From contig OX352762.1 in NCBI GenBank assembly GCA_947095585.1, positions 118,760,930 to 118,824,929 of the forward strand: a DNA stretch of 64,000 nt. Reading direction: 5' to 3'. Shown piece after piece: positions 46,878-59,229 of this stretch. A program made the position numbers and the translations under genes. How positions within the stretch are numbered: the stretch's first letter is position 1; each line of letters opens with the position of its first letter. Source of the DNA: Nephrocerus scutellatus. Its lineage: Eukaryota; Arthropoda; Insecta; Diptera; Pipunculidae. The notes beneath the pieces are model-generated. The model did no database searches. It saw only the letters and a program-made list of their open reading frames with translations, and was not told the origin of the DNA.

Positions 46878-46934
46878 GTCCTCCAGCAAAAAATCTCTTC
46901 ACCGATCCCTATTTCGAGCCGATGTCATCCAGTA
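46878..46934 (-). pseudogene. RTE-like LINE tail scrap
   Basis: cctgtcctccagcaaaaaat, followed by ctcttcaccg and gatgtcatccag, corresponds to the C-terminal codons of the RTE family as seen at 51420-51480 in copy 4. It ends just before the hairpin. Confidence 0.6.
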
Positions 46935-46959
46935 TGTGTTAAATTAACTAATAGCGCAT

Positions 46960-47074
46960 TCGATTTGCTGGGTGCAATGAAGGTTTGGTGTCCCATTTCT
47001 ACAGCGTTCTCTGCTTTTCGTCGAGAACGCTCTTGAAATGGGACTTCAAATCTTCACTATACCCAGCAAATCGA
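46960..47074. ncRNA. 115-nt near-perfect hairpin (pre-miRNA-like or foldback element)
   Basis: Arms of 52 nt (46960-47011 and 47023-47074) are separated by an 11-nt loop (47012-47022). Of 52 positions, 44 are Watson-Crick pairs and 3 are G-U on the plus strand. The mismatches are isolated or paired, with no bulges. Arm length, loop size and spacing fit an animal pre-miRNA, though it is somewhat long. Weaker pairing continues about 10 nt outside each arm, which would also suit a small foldback transposon. I do not recognise the arm sequence as a known microRNA. Expression is unknown, so the ncRNA type is a hypothesis. Confidence 0.4.
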
Positions 47075-47079
47075 AAGAG

Positions 47080-47810
47080 CTGTAAATCAGTGAATCAGTG
47101 AAATTGACGTGGATGCCACCGCTATTACGATCACAAACACTATTCTTAAATTGGTATATTAGTATTTACTAGGGTTGTCCAAATTAAGAATGATGGATGA
47201 TAAGATTTTAGCTGCACAATTCTTTTAGAGAGGCTAACGCAAATCTTTTAAGGAAACCTTAACAAAATTTACACGTCTCATAAATTGTTATTACAATGCC
47301 CATGTTCGATAGATCAATCTCACCTCTCGACCGAAAATTGAGTCATAAAATACCACAATATCCCTTAGCTCAAAATAATTTTTGATCATTCGTGAAAGGA
47401 ACAAAAAAAAACGGTGCCTTCATTCACTCCAACGCTCATTTATAATGACATTCCAATTGTCAGCTCTGTGGACAAGGCCTATCTGCTTACGAAGGATTTG
47501 ACGTTGATTGCGCGTTGCTCTATTGAACAGATCTATGTGATATATGGACACCCGTAAAGTTAACGACAAGCTTTGTTCGACTGACCGCATATTTGTGGTG
47601 ACCACACAAACAATGCTAGTGTCTCAACTTCCTAACACGGTGCAAGAAATATTTCAACATCATTTATTATGATCTACTACAAGGCATTAGTTCGCCCCAA
47701 ATATGAGTATAACAATCATTTCTGTTCAGGTGTACCCGAAACTCCTTGCAACTACTAGGAAAGTAAAGTAGAGAATCGAGCGATAGCATATTTTATCATT
47801 ATATTTAGCT
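47080..47810. other. Nothing recognised
   Basis: A 61-codon minus frame (47420-47605) has no motif. The rest is AT-rich. Confidence 0.45.
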
Positions 47811-47817
47811 CGCTACA

Positions 47818-47882
47818 ATCAACTTGGCCTCCCACGAAAAAATCTCCCCACCGGCCACAATTTTGAGCCGATATTATCTAAA
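47818..47882 (-). pseudogene. RTE-like LINE tail scrap
   Basis: cctcccacgaaaaaatctcc followed by ccaccgg and gagccgatattatcta matches the C-terminal region of the RTE family (compare 51420-51480 and 46880-46933). Only about 65 bp is recognisable. Confidence 0.55.
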
Positions 47883-48059
47883 TTGGCTAAAACATATAGG
47901 CGACAATAATATTGCGAAAACAATTGTTTAGCTAGAAAATTGGGGAAATGTCTTCTACCTGTCATTGCCTTGTCGCTACTAGCACCAGCGGTAAATAAAT
48001 AAATAATCAGCGAACACCCGTACGTCACCGAAATCTAACGTCTGCTGTAAATATCGTTG

Positions 48060-49260
48060 CTGTGTGTTAGAGTGTTCAGGAAAACTCGAGGTAGTCAATT
48101 TCTTGTCATTCACAAGAACTTGGTCTTTCTGCGACTTCATCTTGGCAAATTTTGCGCCAGGACTTTGGTCTCCACCCGTATAAATCTCCTGAGTCAGTAC
48201 TTAAGGTATACGGCCATAGACAACGCCTTGTGTTCGCTGATGGTCTCTAAAGCAAATGGGAGTTGACCCAAATTTCACAAAAAAAAAAATAATCTTAACG
48301 ACGAGGCCCGTTTTTGGAAGAATCGAAATGTGAACAAGCAAATTGTCCGATTTGGGACGATACCAATTCACTCCAAATACACCAGGACCAAATGTATCCC
48401 GAGATATTCACAGTTCGGTGTAGATTTTGGTACGGCGAATCCGTGCTTCATCCAAAGTAAAACTGGCATTGCCATAACGGTCAACAACAAGCGCTAAGAA
48501 GCGAAGATAAGCAACTTATTGTGGTCTAAAGTGGACGATACGTATGCCGACGACATATAGTTCCAACAGGACGGCGCAACGTGCCACACAGGGTATGCCA
48601 TGACGGGTATTCAGCACGAGCGATTTGATGGCATGGTTATCTCGCGCGGTAGAGAGGTGAACTGGCCTCTAACTAACTAACTAGCTGTCATCCCAAGAAA
48701 TTAACAGTTTGGTGCAGATTTAGGTATGGCGGAATCATTGATCCGTACTTCATGCAAAGCGAAACTGGCATTGCCATAACAGTCAACAATAAGCTCTAAG
48801 ATTCGATGATAAGCAACTTATTGTGGTCTAAAGTGGATGATAAGTATACCGACGATATATGGTTCCAACAGAACAACCGCTAAGAATCGATGATAAGCAA
48901 GTTATTGTGGTCTACAGTGGATGATGTGAATACCGACGACACATGGTTCTAACAGGACAGCGCTACGTACCACATAGCGTATGCCATCATGGACATTCTG
49001 CTAGAGCGATTTGAGGGCATGAGTATCTCGCGCGGTGGAGAGGTGAACTGGCCACTAAGATCGTGCGATATACCGCCTTTAGACTTCTTCCTTTAGGGGT
49101 ATTTTAAAAAGTCGGTCAATGGAAATAAACTGCAATCAATTGCTTCCCCAAAGTCCCCAAAGTCGACATAACGAACGCCATCCAGCGAATTCAAAGTCAT
49201 TGAAAAGAAAATAAACCTCCAGAATAAGTGCCACAAAGTAAAGCCACGGCGGATATTTGA
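48060..49260 (+). pseudogene. IS630/Tc1-mariner transposase fossil with internal duplications
   Basis: The N-terminal HTH reads SISCHSQELGLSATSSWQIL followed by FGLHPYK (about 48095-48185). The first-Asp block is DEARFWKNRNVNKQI (48301-48345; family SDEAHF). A CRFWYGE-like segment follows near 48418, then the second-Asp block WFQQDGATCHTG (about 48560-48600). A large part then repeats, ending with NWPLRSCDIPPLDFFL (third Asp, about 49045-49097). The arrangement and wording match the transposase at 43.95 kb but from a more diverged subfamily. Many stops. Confidence 0.82.
48490..49070. repeat. Three partial tandem copies inside the transposase fossil
   Basis: The block gataagcaacttattgtggt onward occurs at about 48506, 48808 and 48890. 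The full block including ggaggtgaactggcc is present in the first and third copies; the middle copy is cut short after ggttccaaca. An upstream segment (ttggtgcagatttaggtatg at 48707 against 48416) is also doubled. Confidence 0.85.
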
Positions 49261-49264
49261 ACCA

Positions 49265-51375
49265 CCTTATAATCTATACTTAAAGCCACAAAATATTCTT
49301 TTGAATATAACAAAAATATTGGTGGATATCTCACACACAGCTTGTTGTATTTATATTTGAAAATAAACCGTCCTTATTGAAAGACATTTTATATAATATC
49401 AATATGTTACGATATATAAAGACATTTTATTAAATGTTCTCCTCTCAAGGAATTTATTCATCGTTTCACTTCATTTCAACTTTATTTCAACTTAAACCTA
49501 GATGAAGTATTATTATAACTAAACCCAGCTGAATATACCTCTATCCACAGAGCAACAGGTGTAATGCACTTCATGTTGAACAGAAAACGGAAAACATTAA
49601 ATGATAAACAATATCCGTGCACGCGTAAATGCACGCACATACGTTAAAATAATTTCGGTGCATGGTGCCACATAACCATTTGTACATCCGCCACCATTGG
49701 AAGTATAAACTGCTCATGGGCGTAATATATCATATCAGACCCCGCTCTCCATTCTTCTCTTCCATCGCTGAGATTGTCTAGCGTTTCCTGATCTATGGTT
49801 AAACTTCACGTTAATGCACTCATAAATTTGTTAGTCCTTTTCCGTAATAAATCTTACTGACTGAACAACGGAAAACGGAAGAAGGAGAACGTGCTTATGC
49901 TTCCCAGTAATACGATCGAGATGGAGATTAATATCAATATTTACGGTAGGTGCCAGCAAAGCACCTTATTGTGTACAGGCCATCCGCCGCTCTGTTGACA
50001 ACCCTGTGGAATTTCGAATGAGGAATGTGCTGCAAAGTAAGGAGTAAAAAGAAAATGGTCTACCTGATGTGATATTTTGAAGGTATTTTCAACGATCTGT
50101 GATGCGTAATTTTTTATTGAAAGTAACATATGACGAAAATGTAACAAGTGATTTTTATTAGATTTTTTAACTCTTTTAAGGTCATCAAAGTACTCTTTAC
50201 AACTGAAGTATAATTAATTGGATTGTCACATTACATAAGAATTCAATGGTTTCCCCAATTTCTACATGAATTCCTCAAAATGTACTACTTGACTTATCTT
50301 CAAAATATGTTCGTTCTATTGAACTACCACCCAGTTTAACTTACGATGAAATAAGCCAATCAGAGAAATGCTTTTCAACAGATCTACCCTAGCCATACTA
50401 GATGAGAGAATAATTCAAAATCAAATATCTTTCCAACATCGTTAGCACACAAAGAACCTAGAGGATCCAATGCAATGAAAATTTAACAACACTTGTTGTC
50501 TTATATACAATACATATCGCATAAAATTCACAGTTATCTTAATTAAATCAAATGAGTAAATTGTAATCAAGTGAACTAAGATTATTTGGGCATTCGGTGC
50601 TAGTGTAAGTAAAGTATTGTACTGTGGGAAACTATAAGCAAGATAACTGCCATTAAATAGGAACCAAATAACCACTGGATTATAACTGATAAACAACACA
50701 AAGCCTCTCTAGACGCTCCCTGTTGGTTCTCTTTTGTACAGCGTACAAGCTACGATACACAAATAAACAATCTTCAAGACTTTGCCAAATTTTAAATGTA
50801 TGGATATTCCATCTAGGATACTTTAGATATGCATGCAAGCTCCTGCTTTCGAACGTACCATCGAGTTTTCGGTTACACTCGTGGTTTTAACACAGTTGTA
50901 AGAGTGAGTATTGATATTATTTACTATGATGCCTGAATCCAACAGGATAACATGCCAAATGCTTTTGTTTGTGGAAATAAGCGCCTTTTAAATACGCACA
51001 AGCAAATTGCATTCAAGAGGAATACATCCACACTATTGCTATCACAACTACTTCTACTACTACTAATGTACCATTAGTTTTAAACAGATAATACACTTGG
51101 AAAAAAACCCAGTGTGTGAGTTGGTAAAGTTTAAGTACCTGGGGTGGCTTTTGAAGGTTTCTTGGCTGCTTCATTTGCCTCAATATTGATTTCTACAAGT
51201 GTTCAGCAAAGTGGAATCTTTTGTTTGCGTCAAACCTACTTATGTTCTCAATGGCTTTTATGGATGGTCCGTTCTCAATTAAAATAGCAACATCAGAGTT
51301 TGCGATTTTGAAATCGGTTTGTTTCCAACAGGTTTGCTTTTTGCGACTTTAGCCTTAGCGAGGAGAATAAAAATC
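49265..51375. other. Nothing recognised
   Basis: Frames at 49941-50147 and 50442-50699 carry no motif. A short direct repeat, tttatataatat/tttattaaatg, lies near 49387-49435. No RNA gene seen. Confidence 0.45.
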
Positions 51376-51379
51376 AATT

Positions 51380-53078
51380 TCATCATCATCATCATATTTG
51401 GCTCTAAAACCGGGGTCCGGTCCTGACCTCCCGAAAAAAGTCTCTCCACCGGTCCCGATTCCGAGCTGATGTCATCCAGTTTGGCATTCCTAAACTCTGG
51501 GCGTCTTGGTCTACGCAATCATTCCAGCGTAGGATTGGCCGGCCTCGCTGTCGTGTTCCATAAATCCTACCGCAAGGACTTTCCGAGCAGGATCCTCTTC
51601 GCTCATGCGAGCTAGGTGTCCTGCCCACATAATTCCCTTCATGATGTCGACATCACGGAAACACTCGTATATCACACGGGGCCAACAATTCTCCGTAAAA
51701 CTTTTCTCTCGAACGCGGCTATGAGGTCAGAATGCTTTTTGGTAAGCACCCAAGTCTCGGATCCATATGTAAGTACTGGTATGACCATTGTCTTATATAT
51801 CAGCAGCTTGGATATTATGGTTAAGTTCCTGGATTTGAAGAGACTTGACGGACTATAGTAGGCTTTGTTGGCTTGAAGCAACAACGTTATACCACGATAA
51901 TTGCTGCAGATTGTGATATCTTCTCTCTTATGTATGGGGTACAGGTTGCCTCTTCGCTAGTCTTCTGGCATCGCTTCATCCTCCCATACTTGCATTATTA
52001 TTTCATGAAATGCTTGGTGTAATGTGGGGCCTCATATTTTTATCAGTTCCGCTGGGATCTCATCTGATCCCGGGGCCTTAATATTTTTGAGCCGATTTAT
52101 TACTTTGCTTACTTCGTCCATGCTTGGTGGCGGCAACATAGTATGGTCTTCGGTCATTGGTGAAGCCTGCAATTCCTCAGTTAGCTGGCCATTTAGCAAC
52201 TCATGAAATAGCTCTTCCTATCGCTCTAAGATGCCTTTAAGATCGGCGATCAAATTACCCTCTTTGTCTTTGCAGTATGTGCAATGCGCTGTATATTGCG
52301 TCATACCGCGGACTCTTTGGTAGAACTTCCGCGCCTGGTGCGGTCCTTGCTCTCTGTACTGTTCTAGATCACAGACGAGATTCTTTTCCCAGGCTGCTGT
52401 ATTTCTTTGGTGAACTGTTTTTCATATCTTCTGGGCTCTTTATATTTATCTTCGCGTGGCCGCGTTCTATGAGATTGTTGCATTTCTCGGTACGCATGAT
52501 TCTTACGTTCATTCGCTAGCTTATATTCGTCATTGAACCATTCGTTACGATCTTTACGATTACTGCCTAAGATGGAGTCAACAGTACTAATGACAGTGCT
52601 ATTAAGGCGTGTCCATTTCTCTTCTACTGTATTAATGTCATATTCTGTAATATATGTCATATTGTGATTTTTGTAAGACATCATTCCCCGTCCACTTCAT
52701 CTCCAGGATTTCAGTTATGTCATCCTTATATTTAGACAGAGTATCGGCCAGTTGCTGCCCAGGTCAAACTCTATACAGTGAGCGTACTTTCCATGAGAAA
52801 AATCGTTTAACCGTTTCCGTTGCCGTAGTCGTCGTCGTTCATCAGTGTATCCGAGGCTGATTTTGGATTCCACAACAATAATTTTTTACGGGCGTTGTTA
52901 TTGGCCTCGCTCTAACCTTACTTTAAGGGACTAGCCTTATTTTCCTGCATTGGAGGATAATTACCGGCGGCCACCACGTGGAGGTTTGATCGCACTTCCA
53001 CCAGTCAGAGATAGTTGCGTCCACCAGCAATTCTAGAGCATTCTGTGTTAGTCCCCCTATTCTGCTGATGGTTGACCG
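51380..53078 (-). mobile_element. RTE-like LINE, copy 4 (polymerase core deleted)
   Basis: Minus strand. The leader starts at 53078 with cggtcaaccatcagc. A short piece of endonuclease follows (52860-52690), then a 106-codon open linker (52684-52364: NTVEEKWTRLNSTVISTVD, SNRKDRNEWFNDEYKLANER). The RT N-terminus is decayed (GPGSDEIPAELIK near 52075-52035, YRGITLL near 51900). A direct jump then reaches the thumb (LQANKAYYSPSSL, MVIPVLTYGSETWVLTKKHS at 51884-51672) and the tail (GHLARMSEEDPARKVL). The GLRQGDG and ADD blocks are missing. It ends in a (gat)n run at 51396-51380, the 3' short tandem typical of RTE elements. Confidence 0.87.
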
Positions 53079-53079
53079 T

Positions 53080-55350
53080 AAGGAAATACCTCACAGAGAT
53101 TTAACGATTATGTTTTTGTCAGACGAATATAAATTTTTAAATACAAATGCGACGAAAACCGAAATTTCACACCGAAATAAGTGGAATGTAGGTATAGATT
53201 TGTCTTACTGGGCACTTGTCTAGTGTAAGCAATGGATACAAATATAGTTTTTTGCTTAAATTGCATTGATGATGGGAATATATACACGTCTCCTACTGGC
53301 GGAATATTTTTTAAGCAAATAAACAATCAATTTAACGCTTATGATTTAGAGCAACGAGACAAATCACAACTTTTTCATGTATTGTGTTTTAATATTTTTC
53401 GCTACAGGTACTTACTCTACTTTTACAATCGTCAGTAGGTTACAACAACAACAAGGAAAAAAAAGCTAAAAAAGGGCAGTGTAGACATAATCCCTTCACT
53501 GATTATAACGTTCTGATTTAGTCAGTATACATTACAATTGGCTCTTCAAATAACTACTTAGGTCATAACAGGCTTGAAAAGAAACACTATTTAATTTTTT
53601 TAAGTGTACGCAATTGCAAATTCATAGGCATAGTCAAGCATTGCGGAACTGCTAGATATACCAAACAAAATGACCACCTGAAACTAAATGAAACATTTGT
53701 GCAAATCCCTAGGATCGTCTATTTCATTGCCCATTTGGGGGTGATTGGTGTAATCTTCCCAAAAGATACTCAGGCATCAGCCACAGGCTGAAGTTATGCA
53801 GTCGTGCTATGCAGCAACTATTGTAGTAGGACAATAGTGTTGTGCCATTGTGTCGTGACGGAGCACAAACCAGTGTAGTTTTGTTTAGAGAGTATAACCT
53901 TATCTACTCGTACTATGAATATCAAGTAAATTTACAAGTCTCTGGAGAGAGCTATATTTGGGGAATATTACTTTTTAGTTCAACTTCCATTACCGGATCC
54001 TCGAACGAGCGTTCAACTTATGACTTCGTAAACTTGACCTGAAAATATTGAATTTTATCTCATGTTATTAGTTGCTATGCTGAAGAGATTTAAAGCAAAT
54101 AACAAAAGGGAAAATGTTTGATATATTATTGGTTGAATATTGGCGCCTCAAGAAGATCTACTTTAGGTGGATGGTTTGCAACAAAAACGAAAACTGCAAT
54201 ATGACAGCATTATTATGCACTCGATGCGAGGTTGTGCATTTGGAACGCTACGTGATGGAATGTAGTAAAGTGTAGTTAGTTGTTTCGTACTACAAAACGA
54301 ACTACAAATCTGGATATAAATAAACTAAAATGCAACAATCTGGAAAAAGTTAATTACATTTCATTAAAATGTGTCAGAAATTGTTCCAACCATCAGTTTT
54401 AGTCCACTGTTAAACTAAACAAAGATTTATATCGTCACCGCTTTTATTTGCTGTGAAAAATTAATTTTTCCTGACCCTGTTTATGTTTTAAAGGATCTTT
54501 GAACTAGCTCCAAGGGGGGAACAAGCAAATTTTTAAACACATCATTGCAGTGTGCAGTCACAAGTTGACAGGTTTAACGTTCGAGTAGAGTATTCGTATA
54601 CTGCACCGTGTCAATGTGTCGGTTTATTTTTGTTGGCAAAGATCGAATAGATTATGAACCGAGAAACAGACCGTTTACCGTCAGCTGCTGATATCCAGTC
54701 GGAGTCTTTCGACTTCCATCCTAATGACAATTTGATGGCGTATTTCGATGGAAATCCAATACAAACTTATTGAGAATGGGAATCCCACTGCTTCTTGTTT
54801 TTAATTTGAGTGTCAAGTTTCTTGGCACTGATGCTGGGTCTATTAGTAGCAAACGGCTCTTGCCACTATGATACTCGACGACTTTCCGAAATTTAAATGT
54901 AAGGGTGATTGCTTGAAGGGAATCTAAATCGAAACTGAATACAAATGTTTATTTTATTGTTGTTGTTTTGGTTGCAGACTGTATTAACGCTTTTGTATTT
55001 ACCTTGAATTGTTTTGTGATAAGTGTTCGATTGTTTGCATGAATTGTTGAAAGTAAGAAAATAAGAAGTGGTGTTTAAGTTTGGAGAAAAATTACTGCTA
55101 AGGTAAATCCATAAAAACAAACCCATTAAAAAAGTTGAGGATACATTTTCACTAATACGTGCAACCTGGACTAAGAGATAACAAGAAGAGATTGAAAAAA
55201 AAGGAAGAAAATACTTAGACAGGGCTTCAGATCAACAAAATTTGTATTTAAAAGATTTGCGCACGCATAAGGGTATTTACCCACTTATAATGCTGGGCAC
55301 AGCGTTGGCGATAAGCTAAGGAAGAAGAAAAACACGAAGTTACGAAGGCG
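53080..55350. other. Nothing recognised
   Basis: Frames at 53108-53326, 53232-53438, 53842-54042 and 54893-55126 show no motif. No repeat or RNA is supported. Confidence 0.45.
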
Positions 55351-55356
55351 GGCCCT

Positions 55357-56183
55357 ATAAGTCCGTGACTTTTTGAATTTGCCTCCTCTTAACTGAAAGG
55401 GCAACACTGTTCCTGTCAACAGGCATCTGTCAGTTGACTCCTGTCAAAATTTAAACAAGCTGCATCGTTTAGTTTGTGTTTGACAGCCATTGAAAGCAGA
55501 CAACCTCGTGAATTTTAACGAAACTGGAAAAAAGTGAATTTCCTGTGTTACTACTTCAAAGGAGTGTTTGGCAATGTTCAGCAGCAATCCGAACGAGTTT
55601 TTATGCCGTTTCGTAATCGTGGACGAATCGTAGATCCATCACAATACACCAGAGACCAAAGCACAATCAAGACAGTGGGTTTCTCTGGGCGAACCTGCGC
55701 GAAAGAAGGCCAATGTGGGTCTGTCGGCCAACAAGATCATGGCCACAGTTTCTTTGTATGCACGCGGTGTCATTCACATCAATTGACTTGAAAAAGGTAA
55801 AACGATCATCGAAAAAAAGTGATATTCCATCAAGACAATGTACGGGTGCACACGTGTGTAGTCACCATGGTAAAAATCCTTAAATTGAGCTACGAATCGC
55901 TCCCTCATCCGCACTATTCTTCAGATTCAGCCCTGAGTGACTATTTCTTGTTCCCAAACCTGAGGAAATGGCTCGGCGGAAAGAGATTTGACTCGAACGA
56001 TGAAATCATCTCATAAACAAATACCTATTTTGATGACCTCGATAAATCTTATTTTTTGGAAGGGATAAAAAAATTGGAGAAACGTCGGACAAAGCGTATA
56101 GAGCTCAAAGGAGACTGTGTTGAAAAATAAAATGATTTTCTATACAAAAACCTGTGTTTCAATCAAAAAGTCACGGACTTATT
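55357..56183 (+). mobile_element. Internally deleted mariner with both inverted ends
   Basis: Left end ataagtccgtgactttttga (55357-55376); right end is its complement (about 56164-56183). Inside, the N-terminal DNA-binding part is missing. The reading starts near 55585 with SSNPNEFLCRFVIVDESWIH-like residues (first Asp), then ANVGLSANKIMATVSLYARG, VIFHQDNVRVHT (second Asp, 55820-55855), HYSSDSALSDYFLFPNLRKW (third Asp, 55910-55970), GGKRFDSNDEI and KKLEKRRTKRIELKGDCVEK to the stop at about 56130. Stops and shifts make the protein dead. With its ends intact it could in principle be moved in trans. Confidence 0.88.
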
Positions 56184-56379
56184 GACCTGTCAGCGTATCT
56201 TTGAGCCGGCAATTCGTATGCTTCAGAATCATGTTATGTTGTTGGGGAAACAAAGTTTGTCAAATCGTTTCAGATTTGCGTTGAACGGCTCTAAGAACTT
56301 AACAGTACGTCCAGATATGGGCTTGAGGGTGAACTTATGAGCCAGTGTTGAGCCAGGAGTAATTTTTCTTGAACACCTC

Positions 56380-57010
56380 TAGCGATAAAAAAGTGACAAG
56401 CGGGAAAAATTAATGTGAATCAGCTGTTTTCGCAATATATCTCACTGTTTGATATTCTGTCGAGTGGTCTTTGGAGCACCTATACAGACATTATAGCTTG
56501 GGATTTAAGTTTGGGGCGATTGAACGCATTGTAATCTGTAGCCAGTTTAGATGACGATGAAATATAAAAAATACATAATCTTCGGTTTTTCGGTTTCCTC
56601 AATATGAGTACCATTCATGGATAATCAGGTTTAGCACAGCCTGGGCATTCGAAAATAAAGGATAGGAAAAGAAAGGAGTAAAGAAGGAATCTTTGCATTG
56701 GTTGGTACGTCCGAAGATAGGTCTTATCGTAGACCCGTAAGCTCGAGTTGTGGCACGGGTATTTCGGCTGGGATGCATCTGGATATTTCTCTTGAACATC
56801 ACTTATGGAAAGATCGATAAAACAGTGACAAGCAGACAAGTATTCCTACGATATTGAAGCGATTCGATTGTTTTCGCAATATTTACGTCACAAATAAGTT
56901 CTATCGTACGGTACTGAATTCTGTCCAGGCAATGCAATGTGGTTTTGGGAGCACCTGCCCAGACAAAGCAGTTGTATTCAAGCTTAGGGCGGATATATGC
57001 ACATTACTAT
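56380..57010 (-). pseudogene. Jockey/I-type LINE C-terminal fragments, two copies
   Basis: 57010-56600 on the minus strand reads AYIRPKLEYNCFVWAGAPK, LHCLDRIQYRTIELICDVN, SLQYRRNTCLLVTVL, then RNTRATTRAYGSTIRPIFGR and CKDSFFTPF. This is the thumb and C-terminal block of a jockey/I-type ORF2. A second, more diverged copy of the same block occupies about 56560-56380. A third copy lies at 21.3-21.6 kb. Confidence 0.75.
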
Positions 57011-57014
57011 TAGC

Positions 57015-58420
57015 TGTAAAAGCAATTCTTGCTTTCATATTTATAATTTTGTTATTATATCTCTATTACACGTATGATACATAGAAACAAAATTCATTCA
57101 AAGCAAATAGCACAAAATATAGAAACATAATATGTATAGATACCTTATATACATAGGAATGTGTACAAGATTAACGTTCCTAACGCTATTATCTAACAAA
57201 ATTTGATCAGACGAATTGTAACGATAGCCGTAAGGTCTTAGCAAACTTACGGAGTATTAGGCAATTTTGTCTTTGCTTAACATGTAGAATTGTGGCAAAC
57301 ATAAAATGAATAAATTCCTTAGTATTTTCTTTAAAAATCTGCTCCTTTATCTCTTAATGATATCTTCCTCAATCAAGAACTAAGCCAAAGTATGGCATAG
57401 AGTTTCAGCCGTCGTAAGCTTTTGCTACTCTTACATTTTGTTTACATAAAAACTGCCTTTAAGGCATAAAAGCGGAACACTTACCTTACCTCTCGCTGCG
57501 CCAACAAGTGGAGCACAGTATGCTAAAGCGATTGCGAAGCGAATTTTGTATATAAATCATCAGATAACAAGGACCAACTAGACGCTTTTAGGCAAATTGT
57601 CGTTGTTAACAAAAATTGTACGATACCAGTCTTTTCCTTGTGGGTTACTGTACACCTTCTCCAACTTCCAACTTCTAAACTATTATCGACGTGGTGTTAA
57701 TTCCATTTGCAAAAGTATACAGGATAAGTCTTTGGCTTAAAATTTTCAATATTTCCGCCGAAAGGTCTTGTGGAAAGAATATGAGTTAATTTATTTTTGA
57801 TTCGCGAGTATAGAGATGCAGCTTAATTCTGCAAATCCACCAACTTTCTACCACTACCAGTCCAGGGATTGTATAAAGTTTCCCTGTGCCTTCGAACGAA
57901 GGAGAAATGAACGAGTGAACTTTCAGATTTGGATGGAAAAGGAAGAAAATTAGAATTTTCTCCTTCTCTTCTTACAATGACAATTTTAAAAGACTTCTAA
58001 GGTGAGCAAAAAAAGAAGCTTTCTTCGAGGAAAACGGTCATAGCATCATTAAAATTTCTGTATAAGAGTCGTATAGTTGTGCCAACTTAATATTCAATCA
58101 ACTACCGTACTTAATATCGCAACTAAGATGAAATAATTAATACCCAGCCACTATAGAAGCGGGAAGTAAGAATTGTCTTACAGAAAGTCAAGAATAACAA
58201 AGCGGATAGTATAACCAAAGAAGGCGCATCTAAAAGAGCACGAAGTCTAATACCAAATTAGCGTAGGTATTAGCGTAGGTATGGAATACAGGGAGTATTC
58301 CGAAGAAATTGAAAAAGGGCTTATTCATTATTTACTTATTACTAACACTATTATTTTTGGTTTTCTACCCTAGCCCATATGGCAGACACTGCAACCTGAA
58401 AGATCTATTGTATCTTAGGG
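57015..58420. other. Nothing recognised
   Basis: AT-rich DNA without a supported frame. The sequence tattagcgtagg is duplicated locally near 58257-58280. Confidence 0.45.
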
Positions 58421-58425
58421 TTTGT

Positions 58426-58690
58426 TTATTCTAAGAGACGCACCACCTCCCTAACGAACGATAGTACATCTATAGTAGCAGAATTTCTCAACTCCGCTGT
58501 CGAGCATATTTCTTTGTGAAAGATGCATCTCCTTAACCAAAGTAATGTTGGGCATTCACAGAGAATGTGTTCAGATAACTTATTATTCGCCGAGCAGAGC
58601 CTACATTCTGTCTCTGAGCCCACACCAATTTTGTTAAGGTGATATCGCAATCCACAATGACCTGTTAGAAAATTCACCAGGTTTACATAG
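58426..58690 (-). pseudogene. LINE RNase H/zinc-knuckle tail
   Basis: An 83-codon minus frame reads FLTGHCGLRYHLNKIGVGSE, then CRLCSANNKLSEHILCECPTL and RRCIFHKEI. The LTGH...HL...G......CR.C.....S.EH.LC.CP pattern is the C-terminal zinc-binding tail of many R1/I-type LINE ORF2 proteins. Nothing upstream of this tail is preserved. Confidence 0.8.
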
Positions 58691-58699
58691 TAACCATTT

Positions 58700-59225
58700 T
58701 CCCTATATATAGGATGGGTTCTCAGTTAAATACATCAGTCTGTTTATTATTTTTTCAAATCATTGAGCATATAAATATTACCATTCGTCCAAAGTAGACT
58801 CCGCTAAAAGCGACTCGTAGAAATCCCTATAAAAATAAGGAAAAGGGCCTGATAAATTGTTTGGATTGCCTAAGCCTTGGGACGCTTTTTTTAGTGGGCC
58901 AGAAGATACCACGGTAGGGTTCAGGTCCTATGAAAGCAAGCAGATTCCGAGCCAGCTCTAGCTAGCTCATATGCAGTTTGGTTTTTTTTTTTTTTTTTTT
59001 TTTTATATTTAAACTTATTGCCGGCAATTCTAAAGGACCCAACCGAGTTTGACTTTCTTGTATCTGATAAATATTGTGTGGCTAAATATGATGATGATGA
59101 TGAGGGAGTTTTCGTGATGGTACTAGTTACTAATACAATTAAAAAATATTTATCATATAAGTTTTGGTAGAATTTTTACAGCAACATTGAAATTTACAAC
59201 CAAGCATTTACGAACGTTAATCGTT
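58700..59225. other. AT-rich; poly-T run and a GAT repeat
   Basis: A pure T run of about 23 bases lies at 58982-59004, and aatatgatgatgatgatgag at 59086-59105. The latter resembles the RTE 3' terminus seen on the other strand at 51380-51400, but no RTE coding is attached. No gene. Confidence 0.5.
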
Positions 59226-59229
59226 TGCC

